From Silene latifolia (taxonomy: Eukaryota > Streptophyta > Magnoliopsida > Caryophyllales > Caryophyllaceae): a stretch of 64,000 bases of DNA. Below the pieces are notes generated by a model. It saw only the letters and a program-made list of their open reading frames with translations. It ran no database searches and was not told where the DNA came from. Positions 24,444 to 36,360 of the stretch are shown here, piece after piece. The first letter of the stretch is position 1. Each line of letters begins with the position of its first letter. The stretch spans positions 54,679,401 to 54,743,400 of the forward strand of contig NC_133529.1 of assembly GCF_048544455.1 (NCBI RefSeq). The letters are read 5' to 3'. The position numbers were made by a program, and so were the translations under genes.

Positions 24444-26130
24444 TATTCCTGAGGAACCTAGGAGGTCGGGAAGAGTCTTTATTCCTCCGGACAGATACAT
24501 ATGTATGGTCGAGGAACATGACATAGATGACATTCTACTCTTAACGAGTAGTGAACCCGCAACCTATAAAGGTGCCATGACTAGTTCTGACTCAAAGCTA
24601 TGGCTTGAGGCCATGCAATCCGAGATGGACTCCATGTATGAGAACAACGTATGGGATCTTGTTGACTTACCTGCTAAGGTTCGTCCCCTTCAATGCAAAT
24701 GGCTTTACAAGATAAAGCATTATGTGGAAGGTCAACAAGATATCTATAAAGCACAACTAGTTGCTAAAGGTTTCACCCAAGTGCCAGGTTTGCACTACGA
24801 TGAAATTTTTGCACCCGTAGTCATGCTGCGTTCCATTCGGATTATCTTAGCGATTGCCGCTTTTCATGACTATGAAATTTGGCAGATGGATGTGAAAACC
24901 GCCTTCTTAAACGGTTTTTTGGAGGAAGTGTTGTACATGGTACAACCCGAAGGTTTCATCGATCCAGAACATCCTAAGAAAGTGTGCAAGCTTAAGCGTT
25001 CCATTTATGGACTTAAGCAAGCTTCTAGGAGTTGGAATCATCGTTTCGACCAAGTGATAAAAGAAAATGGATTTACTCGATCAGTCGAGGAACCATGTCT
25101 ATATATCAAGTCGAGTGGGAGCAAGATTGTCTTCCTAATATTGTATGTTGATGACATACTCCTGATTGGGAATGACATACCTCTCTTAACTTCGGTAAAA
25201 GTATGGTTGAAAAACCATTTCCAGATGAAAGATCTGGGTGAGGCACAAAGAATTTTGGGCATCCGTATCTATCGAGATAGATCACGTCGGATGTTATCTC
25301 TCAGTCAGGAGTCTTATATAGACAAGATTCTAGAGAGATTCAGCATGACTAACTCCAAAAAGGGGTTTCTTCCTATGGCTCCAGGGGTGCATTTGAGCAA
25401 GTCTCAAGCACCAGAGACACCGGAAGAGAAAGAGCGCATGACACGGATTCCTTATGCCTCGGCAATAGGATCAATCATGTATGCCATGATATGCACACGT
25501 CCGGACGTGGCATATGCATTGAGTATGACAAGTCGATTCCAACAGCATCTAGGTGAATCACATTGGATGGCTGTCAAGAACATTCTTAAGTACCTACGGA
25601 GGACTAAAGATTGGGCATTGACTTATGGGGGCGAACAAAAGCTATGCGCAACCGTTCTGCAGATGCTAGCTTCCAAACGGATCGAGATGACTCGAAATCT
25701 CGGTCTGGATTCGTTTTTACTCTTAATGGCGCTGATCGGTGGAAGAGCTCCAAACAAAGTGTTACAAAGACAGATTCTACGACCGAGTCCGAGTACTATG
25801 CCGCGTCTCGAAGTCGCAAAGGAAGCGATATGGATGCGTCAATTCTTATAAGGACTATCTGTAGTGCCTAGTTCGAATGACCCGATCACCATCTATTGCG
25901 ACAATAGAGGTGCCATCTTCCAGTCTAAGGAGCCTAAGTCTAGCAACAAGTCTAGACATGTACAACGGAAAGCTCATCTAATCCGAGATTACGTGGAGCA
26001 AAAGGAGGTAGTGATAGAAAAGATTGCTACAGATGATAATATAGCAGATCCTCTCACTAAACCATTACGACAAGATAAGCATGAAGGGCATGTAAATTCC
26101 ATGGGAATTAAACGTGTTCCTGAGTTGTAG
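24444..26130 (+). pseudogene. Copia H reverse transcriptase and RNase H
   Basis: The frame 24346-25851 carries a nearly complete RVT_2 domain: WLEAMQSEMDSM, KWLYKIKH, the catalytic QMDVKTAFLNG and YVDDILLIGND, and KDLGEAQRILGI. At about 25630 the frame shifts: RNase H motifs ADASFQTDRDDSKSRSG and DSTTESEYYAAS are in the 25611-25871 frame, and the C-terminal end (IYCDNRGAI...SRHVQRKAHLIRDYVEQ...IADPLTKPL) in 25864-26130. The 3' end of the frame fits a normal copia polyprotein. Confidence 0.88.
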
Positions 26131-26983
26131 TACTCTTTTATGGATTAGATTCATTTTCTTGTGTACTCTATACGACATCATCGTTTTGATATTTATATAT
26201 TTTTTTTTTCATGTGGATTTGTACGACAATTTTGAACACCACAAAGTGAACTGAACAAACATTATATTTTTGGTCCTTAATTGCCCACGTGGTGATAACT
26301 CGGCAATTATTTTGTGACGTTGGTTGATGGTGGGTTCAACGAGCCATAAGTCAAAAGGTTGACTGACCAATCACAGAGGCGAGTTATACGGATATCTCGT
26401 AGGACACAATTGTGACATCGACGTGGAGTCCTAAATGTTTTATAACATTCGGTGCCAGGTCGTGGATAGGACCTCCATGGTGATCCTAAGAGTCGATTCT
26501 TTTGACTATCGACTGTCTCTTGAGATTAAGGCAGATTTTGGGTGACTTTGGTTTCTTTCTCACGGTCATCCGTAACAGGGGGCCAAGTAGATTTTTTCTG
26601 GGTCATTTCATGCTGTGCTTAGATCGGCAGGGGTCGAGTTGAAGGAAATATTCAGCCTTTATCAGGTACTCGATATTTCTCGGGGCCACTCGAGGAGTCA
26701 GAATCGAAATGCATGGCCATGCTCGAATACGAATTCGTTTTATCAGTTAAGTTACTCTCTAGTCGGGGAAACCACTCATGATACAGATCGATTGTAAAAT
26801 ACGACCTTTGCGGATCAGGATCTGCAAATTGTTTTACATTGAGTGGGAGAAATTTTAAATGGATATGAGAATCGGTTATCGCACATACACTTGTACGGAC
26901 AAGTGGGAGTTTGTTGGAGCCGTGTCCTCCAGTTAGTGCGGATAACGTTATTGCACATACACTTGTACGGACAGGTGGGAGCT
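26131..26983 (+). mobile_element. Copia H 3' non-coding region with duplicated polypurine tract
   Basis: No frame is conserved. At 26889-26983 a block of about 70 bp occurs twice: CACATACACTTGTACGGACA followed by (A/G)GTGGGAG(T/C)TTGTTGG. The second copy ends at the true LTR start (26984); the first is followed by a false LTR start, GAGCCGTGTCCTCC. Confidence 0.8.
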
Positions 26984-27973
26984 TGTTGGGGCTGGTGTCC
27001 TCTATAGTAAGTGCAATAACATTTAAATCTCTAAAAGGATCAAAGGGTATACTTTTGTATTATTAGCAGTTGGTCCACGTTTATCAATAACGGTTGGCTT
27101 GCTAGATAAGTTTGACGTTATTGTCATACTGATGGCGGTGATCAACTGGTCCCTAAAAGTCACACCTATAGGATACGTTTGAGAGATGTGACAAGATGAA
27201 AATACAGATCATGTTGATGCCTAATTTGACTAAACGATTAGTCGGAGTTATTATTGACTAATAATTAGTCAAACGCGATGTTGAGATATTTATTTAATAC
27301 GGATTAAATAATAATGGCTAAGGCGAATTAAGCAGTTAATTCGTAAATTAAATATAAACGGTTATATTTAATTAATGTATATTGAATTAATTAATTATAC
27401 AATATTGTCATTGTCGGACAAGTATTAATATATCGACCGAGTCATGTTACTAGTTGATATTTTAATAACCGATAACCGATGACGATTTATAATAAAGATC
27501 CCGTCATATACATTTTAGTATTTTGAGTCGGATCACGAGTTAAAAAATAAGGAGGAAGTGAAAGCCCACTCCCTCCCCTTTGGCTCACGGTTTGGACGAT
27601 CAAAACAAAAGGAGAGGCTCTCTCTCCTTTTGGCCCTAATTCATTCATTTGAAAGAAAATTAGGGTTTTGGAGCTCTCTTCTCTGAAATCCTAGATCTCT
27701 CATCGAAAAACCTCACAAAAAGGCTCTCTCAATATTGCAAGACAATTAGAGAGCAATTCTAGCACAAGGGGCATAGTCTCAGACGATCTTGGGTGCAACT
27801 ATTAGGAGGAAATCTACTTTGATTTCTGTTCTTAGGCCGAATTTCAAAGGACCCGAGGTTGATTCTTGATCTTTATCGTTTCTCTATTGTTTTTCGTTTA
27901 TGACAATAAATCGCATGTTAAACTTACGTTATAGTCCTAAAATTTAAGGGTTTTATACGGATATTACCCCTCA
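26984..27973 (+). repeat. Copia H 3' LTR
   Basis: 990 bp, preceded by ACAGGTGGGAGCT. Followed by the TSD CTTCT at 27974-27978. Confidence 0.95.
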
Positions 27974-29640
27974 CTTCTTTCTTAGAGTTTTCAACTCTTT
28001 CCTTGTCACTAGCATTCATAACATCTTCATCAATGGGCCTCTTCGGCCCTTCATACCTTGTAGCACTCCTCAAATGGATGGCACTCACCGACTCATGTCT
28101 TGGGGGATTACCTTGAGGTGGTAATTGCCCCTTTTGTCTTTGAGAACTAGAATATGCTAATTGAGACATTTGGGTTTCCAACATCTTTGTGTGAGCTAGT
28201 ATGTTGTTGATGGTGATGTCTTTTGCTTGGCTATCCTTTTGCATTTGAGTGAAAAATTCTTGCTGGTTCTTTTGCATTTGGAGGACCGCTTTTTGAACAT
28301 CAAAACCTTGGTCATTTGTTTGATTGTATAGAGGTTGATTTTGATAACTTTGGTTTTGATTGTAAAAGGGTCTTTGAGCTTGGTTTCTCATTGGAGGTGG
28401 GCTGTATGCTTGAGGGTTTTGAACATTTTGACTTTTGTATGAAAGATTGGGGTGGAATTTGGTATTCTCATTGTAATAGTTAGAATAAGGGGTGCAACTT
28501 TTGTATGCTTGGAAAACATTCACTTGTTCCCCTACATTCACTTTGGTCATGTCCTAAAGTTCCACAACTCTCACATACTCCACTTGGAATTGATGATGAT
28601 GCCACCATAGCATTAACATGTTGCTTGGGTGATTTGGAGGCCTCTTCAAGTTTAGCCATGGCCTTCTCAAACTTAAAATTAATCGTATGAATACGAGCAC
28701 TAAGTTGAACACCTAATTGAGTAATGGAATCCACCTCATGCCTTCCTCCTCTAGTAGCCTTCCGAGGTCTACTATATTGTGAGTAATGGACTGCCATTTC
28801 TTCAATTTTGTTCCATGTTTGATTGTCATCAACTTCGGTGAACATACCATTTGATCCCATATTGAGAATGTTTCGGGAGTCTTCATATAGACCATTCCAA
28901 AATTATTGTACAAGGAACCACTCACTAAGTCCATGGTGTGGACAAGATCGACAAGTGTCCTTGAATCTCTCCCATGCATCATACAAATATTCCTCATCCC
29001 TTTATTTGAACCCGATGATTTGGGCTCTCAATATGTTAGTCTTTTCCGGAGGATAGAACTTCTTGTAGAAAACAAGTGCCAATTTCTTCCAAGAATCAAT
29101 ACCAAGAGTAGCCTTATCTAGGCTCTTCAACCATTGTTTTGCGGAACCAATCTAAGAAAAAGGAAATAAGACCCATCGGATTTGGTCTTGAGTAACTCCG
29201 GTTTGAGAAATCGCATCACAATAGTCACAAAAAGTCTCCATATGAGAATGAGGGTCTTCACTAGGCATCCCTCCAAATTGACTTCTCTCAACCAATTGTA
29301 TGAATGAGGATTTGGCAATGAAATTACCGGTTAAATGTTGTGGTGTAGGAGTACCATTTGGTAGGTTCTCCTCGGTTAGTACGGAATGTGATGAAAATTT
29401 AGGCATTGTGGGTTGATTTTGTGGTGGGTTTTGTATTGGGTTATCCTCTCCTTCTCTTGCAAAAGGGTTGATGAACTCAATGTTATTTGGTTGAATGTCC
29501 ACAATCTCACCAATACCTCTCAAAGTATTCCTAGCAAGTCTTCTATTGTTGGTCAAAGTTCTTTCGATTTCAAGATCAATGGGTAACAAGTTACCTTGTG
29601 ATCTCCTAGACATGCAAAATATCAAACAACTCAAAAACAA
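27974..29640 (-). pseudogene. Element B gag, with several stops
   Basis: Start is probably MSRRSQGNLLPIDLEIERTL (about 29613), in the Athila pattern. It runs through FGGMPSEDPHSHMETFCDYCD to LFPFS, then a stop; the homology continues in the same frame (KQWLKSL, YLYDAWERFK...CPHHGL...FWNGL) with two more stops, to 28860-28480 with a CCHC knuckle (CESCGTLGHDQSEC), and after a frameshift to a Gln/Asn-rich C-terminal part at 28550-27974. Two of the stops are TAA where CAA is expected, as by C-to-T change. Copia H splits the 3' end. Confidence 0.82.
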
Positions 29641-29730
29641 TTAGAACAACCTTGAGGAGATTGACTTCCCTAAGGTAAAGAAAGACACAACTAAAAACAA
29701 TTAGAGAAAATCAAATCAAGTTAACACCGT

Positions 29731-29747
29731 CCCCGGCAACGGCGCCA
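29731..29747 (-). other. Primer-binding site of element B (tRNA-Asp)
   Basis: Minus strand reads TGGCGCCGTTGCCGGGG, five bases inside the 5' LTR. Exact complement of the tRNA-Asp 3' end. Confidence 0.92.
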
Positions 29748-29751
29748 TTTT

Positions 29752-31460
29752 TGGTTCATGAGGTTTTTAAACTTGTCGTAAAAAGTTACTCAACCAAAAC
29801 AATATTTATAACTTCACTAACTACTCTTAGTAAAAAGGCAAGTAAAGGTCGGATCCCAAGAGACGGGTATTGATGTAGAATTTTCAATTGTAAATGGTTG
29901 TGTCTAAGGGTGTCACAATTTGAGTTGAGATAAGAGGTCAACTAAACTAATTAACAATATAAAAGAAAGGAAATAGAAACAAGCAAGATGATTAAAATGG
30001 GATGTAAACTATTGATTAAAAGCACTAGGGTGTCATGGGTTCATAGGGGATTCATGGGAGTTGATCATACAAACATGTTCTCTACTAGATGCAAGCACTT
30101 ATTATTGTGATGGAATCGAGTTAGTGTATATCTTACAATCCCTAAGAAGGTTTGGGCCCCGGAGCCGAATCGATTAGATTGTACAACACCTATAAGTCGA
30201 CTTAGTCCTTCCTATCCAACTATATGCATGGTCTAATGAGACTCGAGTTGGTTTATATCTTACAAGTCTCATTGAAAAGTTAAGTGATGGGTAAAAAATG
30301 TAAGGATTCATAGGCTCGCATTTCATCAAACATAACATGTGCATAAGTTGGAATCACAACAAGCAAGCAAATTAATTATGAAGACATATTAGATTAAGTA
30401 TGAATCAATCCCCATGTTGGTTTCCCCTAATTCCCCATTAACCCTAGCTAAGGAAACTACTCACTCATGATCAAGTTTAACATGCTAACAAGGTTGTCAA
30501 TCACATTAACAAGGCAAAACATGATGTATGAATGAAAATGATTAACAATAATTAAAGCAAGGATTAAGAGAATTATACCTATGGAGATTCCAAAATAATA
30601 ATGCAAAGAATAATAGAAGTACTTGATGATTGATGGAAGGTTGTCAATCCTCCAAATAAACCCAAATAATCTTCTAATTACCCAAAATAAATGATGAACA
30701 ATAGAGAGATTAAGTATTGAGATTTGTATCAAGACTAGATTAAGAGTTGATTACAATATTAAGGAATGATTACTAATTGATTACTACTTGATTCCTAGAT
30801 GATCCTAATCTAGGTAGTACAATGGGGTATTTATACTAAAGATTAAGTACAAAGATTAGGGTTACTAAGGGCTTAAATGACTATTAAGTCCTTAAGAAAA
30901 GTTGATAAAATGCTCCTCTCCAAGGAGATGAGCATCTCCATTTTGCTAGTCTTGCCATGATCCGAGCGACTTGAAAACAGGCACGGGCTCTCTGGGGTAC
31001 GATCCGAGCGGATTGACAAGGGAGACGCTCGGATCTTCTTGCTTCAGGATGAGCGTCTTGGGCATGGGACGCTCGTATGGTGGTGGAGGGAGACGCTCGG
31101 ATCCTCTGTGATCCGCTCGGATCCTTTGGCAGACAACATTTCTTCTTTTCTTCCTTCATAATCCGCGAGGATCAATCCGGGGATGCAAGGATACTTTCGT
31201 CATTGCCCGTTTCACTTTATTATCTACATAGGCCATCTAGTATTGTCTTCCCCTTGATTCTTGGTCATTAGATGCGATCAATTTAGCTCCATTTCGCCAT
31301 GTAAATGCAAGGTTTGCATTCCTCTCCTACCATGGAAACAAAACCTCAAAGAATATGCAAAATGTGAAACTAAAGATAGTAAATGACCCAATTATGTACT
31401 ATAAAGCATAGGAAAGAGGCTAATTCGGGGACTAAATATGCTCAAATATGAGTCACATCA
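29752..31460 (-). repeat. Element B 5' LTR
   Basis: 1709 bp. The minus TATA GTATAAATAC is at 30827-30836, with GAGCG-core motifs at 30915-31180 upstream. Compared with the 3' LTR, most differences I aligned at its inner end are C/T or G/A. Confidence 0.92.
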
Positions 31461-31465
31461 ACCTT

Positions 31466-32129
31466 GGACATTCAAATATGACTCGAGAAATGTCATGTCA
31501 AGTTGACTCATACTTCCCGTGTCACTCCGACCAATGATAGTCCCCGCTATAAATTAATGCCACACTCTAATAACCAGATGATGAATGTAGAAAGTATGAC
31601 ATCTCTTAAAACCATTTAAATCCAACCCGGTGATCGCTCTCCACAAGTGTGACTCCGTGAACCCCACGGGTTTCTCAAGGTCGGTCTCGGGTATCACAAG
31701 TCCAAACATTTTACTAAAGGTACCCAAATGTATTTGGTGGGTCTCATTACACAACCTAAATTCCAAAGACACCCCATATCTTTCTCCTTCAAAGACTTTG
31801 AGACTACACAAGAATTCCAAGGTGAGGCTAAGATATGTTTTCTCATGCATATTAAATAAAGTCTCAAGACCCATTCCTCCAAAGAAAGACTCGGTTTGTC
31901 CTTTAATACCAAGCTTATCCTAAATTTTACGACAAATAAAACGAGTAGGTTCGAATTCCTTGCCTAGTAGTTTCACAAATCGTCTTCTATGCTCATTTTT
32001 TATGAATACTACCTCCGGGAAATCATCAAGTTGCTCTATTTCCGGTACTAGCTCCTCTTCTTGCATTTGGAACTCCGGTGGAGCATTATAATTACTTCCT
32101 TTTCTCCTCTTTGACCCATTAGTAGTATA
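31466..32129 (-). pseudogene. Athila ORF1, N-terminal part, element A
   Basis: Frames 32129-31920 and 31874-31554 together cover the N-terminal half of ORF1: EIEQLDDFPEVVF, RRRFVKLLGKEFEPTRFICRK, GLETLFNMHEKTYLSLTLEF, FSKMFGL, LWRAITGLDLNGFKRCHTFYIHH. They match element B ORF1 block by block. There is a frameshift near 31900 and a TAA after VIRVWH (31554), after which the frame stays open into the B insertion point. The start lies across CACTA C, near 40200 on the minus strand. Confidence 0.75.
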
Positions 32130-32600
32130 CACTACGCCAAATAACCGGTGCAACAATGGTTAGATAAGGTGATATACCGTTGTAATACAAAATACGGAAC
32201 CGTTATTACATCGACCGTTGTTATTTCGTGACCACGGTTGTTAAAAAGGCGGAACCGTTATGAAATATAAATAACGGGTTCAGATAACCGTAATACAATA
32301 TTAAGAACGGTTCAAAAACCGTTGTCTATAATATTGAAACCGTGGTAGTATTAGTCTGAATGCTCTACGGAAACCTATGACAACGTTTTTTATGAAAAAC
32401 ACAACCGTTGTAAAATAGTAAATATGACAACGGTTTATGCTTATTAAACCGTTTTAAATATCATGAATTCGACAACGGTTTGTGATTATTAAACCGTTAT
32501 ATTATGGATGAATATGTCAACGGGTTTCTGTTTAAATGCGACCGTTTTCAATAGATTTATTGACCACGGTTTTATTTTTAACCATGATCGAATTTATAAA
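32130..32600. repeat. Left terminal and subterminal repeats of element C
   Basis: Starts with CACTACGCCAAAT; AACCGTT / AACGGTT words occur about every 20-50 bp in both orientations to about 32560. Confidence 0.7.
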
Positions 32601-32855
32601 AAAAAATTTTAAAAAAAATTGTTTTATCAGGTTCTAGCACCTGCTGAAATGCTAATTTTTAAAAAGAATGAGTTCATTTGAAATGCTCCGCAAAATAGCA
32701 TTTCAAAGAAGAAATAAGACATTGCAAAATTTCAATCCTGCAATATCAGAATATTACACATATTGATCTATTCAACCCAGCATCAAAATATTATAAACAA
32801 GGTAACCAAAACTAAATACACATGGCTCTATATACACACATACATAATGAGCGAA

Positions 32856-35081
32856 CTATTGACACTCCGGTAATGAAAGGAAATAAGTGGTCCACTTATT
32901 TCTCATGTCGGCGATGTCATCCTTCGAATAGGTTGGGTATTTGTTGTTGATTGAAGGTGGGAACTACAAATCAAAATATACTTAATCAAAATAGACAGAA
33001 TAAGTGAAATATTACACAGAATTAAACCTAAGTTACATTTGAAATAGTTATTAAAACACACTAACCGGTGACTCTATGTTGATATACTTTCGGGTGATAA
33101 TCTCCCACATGGACCGACAACAGAAAAAGGCGCATTCGTTGATGCCTGGTTGTTGTACAGGAGACTATTATATAAATCACATACAGATAAGCCAAATTAG
33201 ATCAACCTCTCGCATAAACATAAATTAAATGATAGGAGTAATTATTAAGAATACACTTACTTTTATCGTGACAAAAGTTGGACTTGATGCTCCAATTGTT
33301 TGAAACAAATTAATTCATAAATATATACAGGAAATTATAATTAGCATTTGGCTCAGTAATACTGATGGGACATTAAAAGGATCCTAGTCTTCAAAGGTCA
33401 TACAATAACAATTGACATTATAATATAAGATTGTAAACTTACTCAGTCATCATCTTTACAAATTTATCAGTGGGAGGATGTCCGCAAGAGTCAATCCAGT
33501 ACACTATGCCTTTTTTTCACATTGCTTGCCGTTAGCAGCCAATGCGTGCTATGAGATATTGAAAATTGAACTGTTAGTTCATATACATGCATGTAAGAGT
33601 GTTAATAAATGAATAGAATCGTGATTCACTATAATAAACTACTATACATACCGATTCTCATTGTATGGGGAAAACCATAGGCTTTTGGGCGTCATCAACC
33701 GTTCAGCAATTCTATCGATGTACTCTCTGTATGTGTATCCAAAGGACTTATGAGATAACAATTCAGGTGACATGAATCCGTAGTCATGAGAAACATAGTT
33801 CCCCTCAGCCATGTGTGTACACAGGTACCTATTACGTCAAATGGAACGAGGAATATTATTTTCATTGATAATTTAAATAAACATCACTATTCGTAAAACC
33901 AAATGCCAAGTTTTAATTAAAAAACTTACTTCATCCAAATTACAATGTGCATAGCATCTAACTCGTCAAGGTCGAGAAAATGACAAAGTGATTCCCCATC
34001 CATATAAATAGAGTACTCAATTTTTGCTTATAACCATCGGTCTGATATCTAGGTTTAAGAGGAACACCAACGTTGTGTGCAGCAAGAGTAGATTTAACCC
34101 CGGTCTACAATTTGGAAAAAAAAAATATATACATTACACGAGACGTTATATATAATTTAAATAACCAAAAAAAAAGGAAAAACTCACAATCTATTTTTCA
34201 AATTATTACTACCTCTTGAATTTTGGGTGGAGAGGCAGTCGAATAAGTGACTTTGGGTGTTAACGTAGTAGTCCTAATTTCAGCCATAATGGCTTCGTGT
34301 AACTCTTGAAAATGTAAAAATTCAAATACTTACTATATGTTAGATAAGGTTACCCTAATAAATTTAAAAGCGTTCATTATATAAAATGCGTTCGCTTTAG
34401 CATAACTACCCCGGAGATGTCAACAGTAATGAATTCTTCAGGCCATTGCACAATAGAACCCACGACATCTTGGAAAAGCCAATTTTCACTACATGGTACT
34501 ATTAGAGTACCATACTTCTCCAGATATAACTCGGTTACTTCCACTTCCCTCCATCCCTCACGGAGGGCAATGCATTGATTGCCTTCAACCTCAACTCCCC
34601 TAGCAACAACAATTCTGCCCGATGCCACTGTAGAGGTTTGGTAGTAAAGAACACAAGGCTTCTTGCAAACGACCTTCACATTTTTAATTAATTAGTATAT
34701 ATACATGCACTACTTTAAATAATAAATTTAATTAATTAGTATATATACAACAATTATAAACTAGTCGTAGTAGCTAATACCTCGTCAAAACCCGGAATTG
34801 GAGATGATAAGAAAGTGTCTTCGGCTCCCACCTCCACCTTCTTCTCCCTTGCCTTCATGGCTTCCTCTTTATCTACCCCATCTTGATCCTTTGTCATGTC
34901 TTTCTCACTTTGCATGCCCGCTTTTTTCTTCTTCTCCTCTACTTCCTTTATGACTTGCCGAACCATAACCAACTCTTCTTCAGATGGCTTATCCCCCGTT
35001 TCCACCATTCTGAGTATCAACCTGGCCATTGTTTGTAGCTGTGTAGTAGAAATGAATATGATTAAAATTGTATAATTCAAA

Positions 35082-35147
<66 letters not shown>

Positions 35148-36360
35148 AAAATTATGTTGAATAAAATACAGTATTTATATACCCTATCATCACCACTCAT
35201 TGTCCTTCGAGTATTTTTCCCAAAATACTTAGTGATACCAACATGCGTCGATACCCCTCTCACACGACTTGGATGCTCTGCTTTGCTGATTGCCCTAGCA
35301 AGAATGACATCGCGTCCTTCAGGCTTCCATTTTCCTTCCTGTACCTCCTTCTCACAGATCCTCTACATACACATAAAACCATTATGCAACTAAATTTTAT
35401 TTAAACTCACAATTATATAACCGACCACCAGTAGTAGGAGTGACATATTTATTCAAACTTACAATTTTCTCTTTGATGGCCTTATCATATGGAGTTTCTA
35501 ACTTTCCATTCTTAGGAGTGTGACCGGCCACCCAAGCGTCGTGACGATTGACAGTTCCAAGCTTCTTCTTAATCAATCTATAACCACCTCTGGAGCCATG
35601 AAAGACGCTCTCTTTCTTTGAAATGTTTTCTTGCTTCTGCCTACTCATAGTCTTCATAAAATGAATTGTATCGAGTAACGTAAGCATATTTCATTACTTA
35701 TTAAGTGATTACTAATAAAGTGATCCCAATGAGTCGCAGATAAATTACCTTAAACTTGTCAGACTGCCTATAAGCAATAAAGTTATGCCAATCTTGCTGG
35801 CTGACAAACCGATACTTCTTCTTTGGTGGTTTCTTGTTTATGTCCCCGGTCTTCTTGTCGAACAAGTTGTTCTGAGCAACCTTTAACTTCCATGCTCTGA
35901 AGGAATCCCCTATCTTTATTTTTAGGTAACCATCATGTTCTTGGGGGATAGTGTAAGCTGCCTGTATATATGGTGAGCATATTTGGTTAGTTTCGGCTAA
36001 TAGCACATATCGAATACTAAGATAATTTCATCTAAAGCATTTATTATTGTATATACATACCTTTATTCTCCCCCATAGCTTTTCCTCCCGGTCTTTACTC
36101 AACTGATCGATACGCGGCAAACCAAGAGCCACATACTCTCTTACACAATAACCAATCCAACTCGCGAAATTTGCAGCAAAGGTACCATCTGGCAGCCCCG
36201 TTAATGGATCCCATTCAAGTTCATTAGTTATCCCTCTATCTATTGCTTCTAGGGAAACCCTATGGGTCCTTCGCCCAGTATCCGATTCCAAATTATTCAC
36301 ATCACCCGAATCTTCTTCGTTTGACCTTTTCCCATCATTTCTTTTCCGCTTTCCACCCAT
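32856..36360 (-). CDS. TNP1/En-Spm-like protein with ULP1-like cysteine protease domain (multi-exon)
   Basis: Start is probably MGGKRKRNDGKRS at 36358-36360. Exons I can place with GT-AG borders: 36360-36061, 35961-35749, 35651-35463, about 35363-35183, 35039-34781, then about 34675-34402, and several to the TAG at 32856-32858. Exons 2-4 match the plant En/Spm transposase family (FRAWKLKVAQ; GSRGGYRLIKKKLG; RVRGVSTHVGITKYF). Exon 6 (VASGRIVV...GWREVEVTEL...VQWPEEFI) fits the TNP1 C-terminal domain. Further left, HWLL, GIVYWIDSCGHPP and QPGINECAFFCC with WEIITRKYI resemble the His, Asp and Gln/Cys motifs of C48 (ULP1, SUMO-protease) enzymes. Exon borders in the last third are approximate and lesions are possible. 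In CACTA elements such proteins bind subterminal repeats; the role of the protease part is unknown. Confidence 0.65.
35083..35142. repeat. (TA)n microsatellite in an intron of the element C gene
   Basis: About 58 bp of uninterrupted TA, in the intron between exons 4 and 5. The Tyr-Ile repeats in the local frame are an artefact of it. Confidence 0.9.

Larger units (their letters stand above)
19371..27973 (+). mobile_element. Copia H: full-length Ty1/copia with broken ORFs
   Basis: 5' LTR 19371-20359, 3' LTR 26984-27973, TSD CTTCT at 19366-19370 and 27974-27978. The primer-binding site TGGTATCAGAGC (tRNA-iMet) is at 20362. Order gag, protease, integrase, reverse transcriptase, RNase H is that of copia. 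By eye the LTRs differ at about 14 of 990 positions, so the insertion is fairly recent, yet the coding part has a nonsense codon and several frameshifts. Gag of the LKNDGSNFADWE...YNMN type suggests the Angela/Tork group; this assignment is tentative. Confidence 0.93.
11625..31460 (-). mobile_element. Element B: Athila-like retrotransposon lacking RT and integrase, split by copia H
   Basis: 3' LTR 11625-13344, 5' LTR 29752-31460, 5-bp TSD ACCTT at 11620-11624 and 31461-31465. The primer-binding site (29731-29747) is a perfect tRNA-Asp match. Without copia H the element is about 11.2 kb. Gene order on the minus strand is gag (29640 to 27974), then protease (to about 18748), a short unknown C-terminal part, a spacer with a motif array, ORF1 (17105-15402), and 3' non-coding. 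There is no sequence for reverse transcriptase, RNase H or integrase between protease and ORF1. It inserted into ORF1 of element A. Confidence 0.92.

Noticed and set aside
34754..35263. ORF with long Tyr-Ile repeat
   Set aside because: The repeat is a (TA)n microsatellite in an intron; only the two ends belong to exons.
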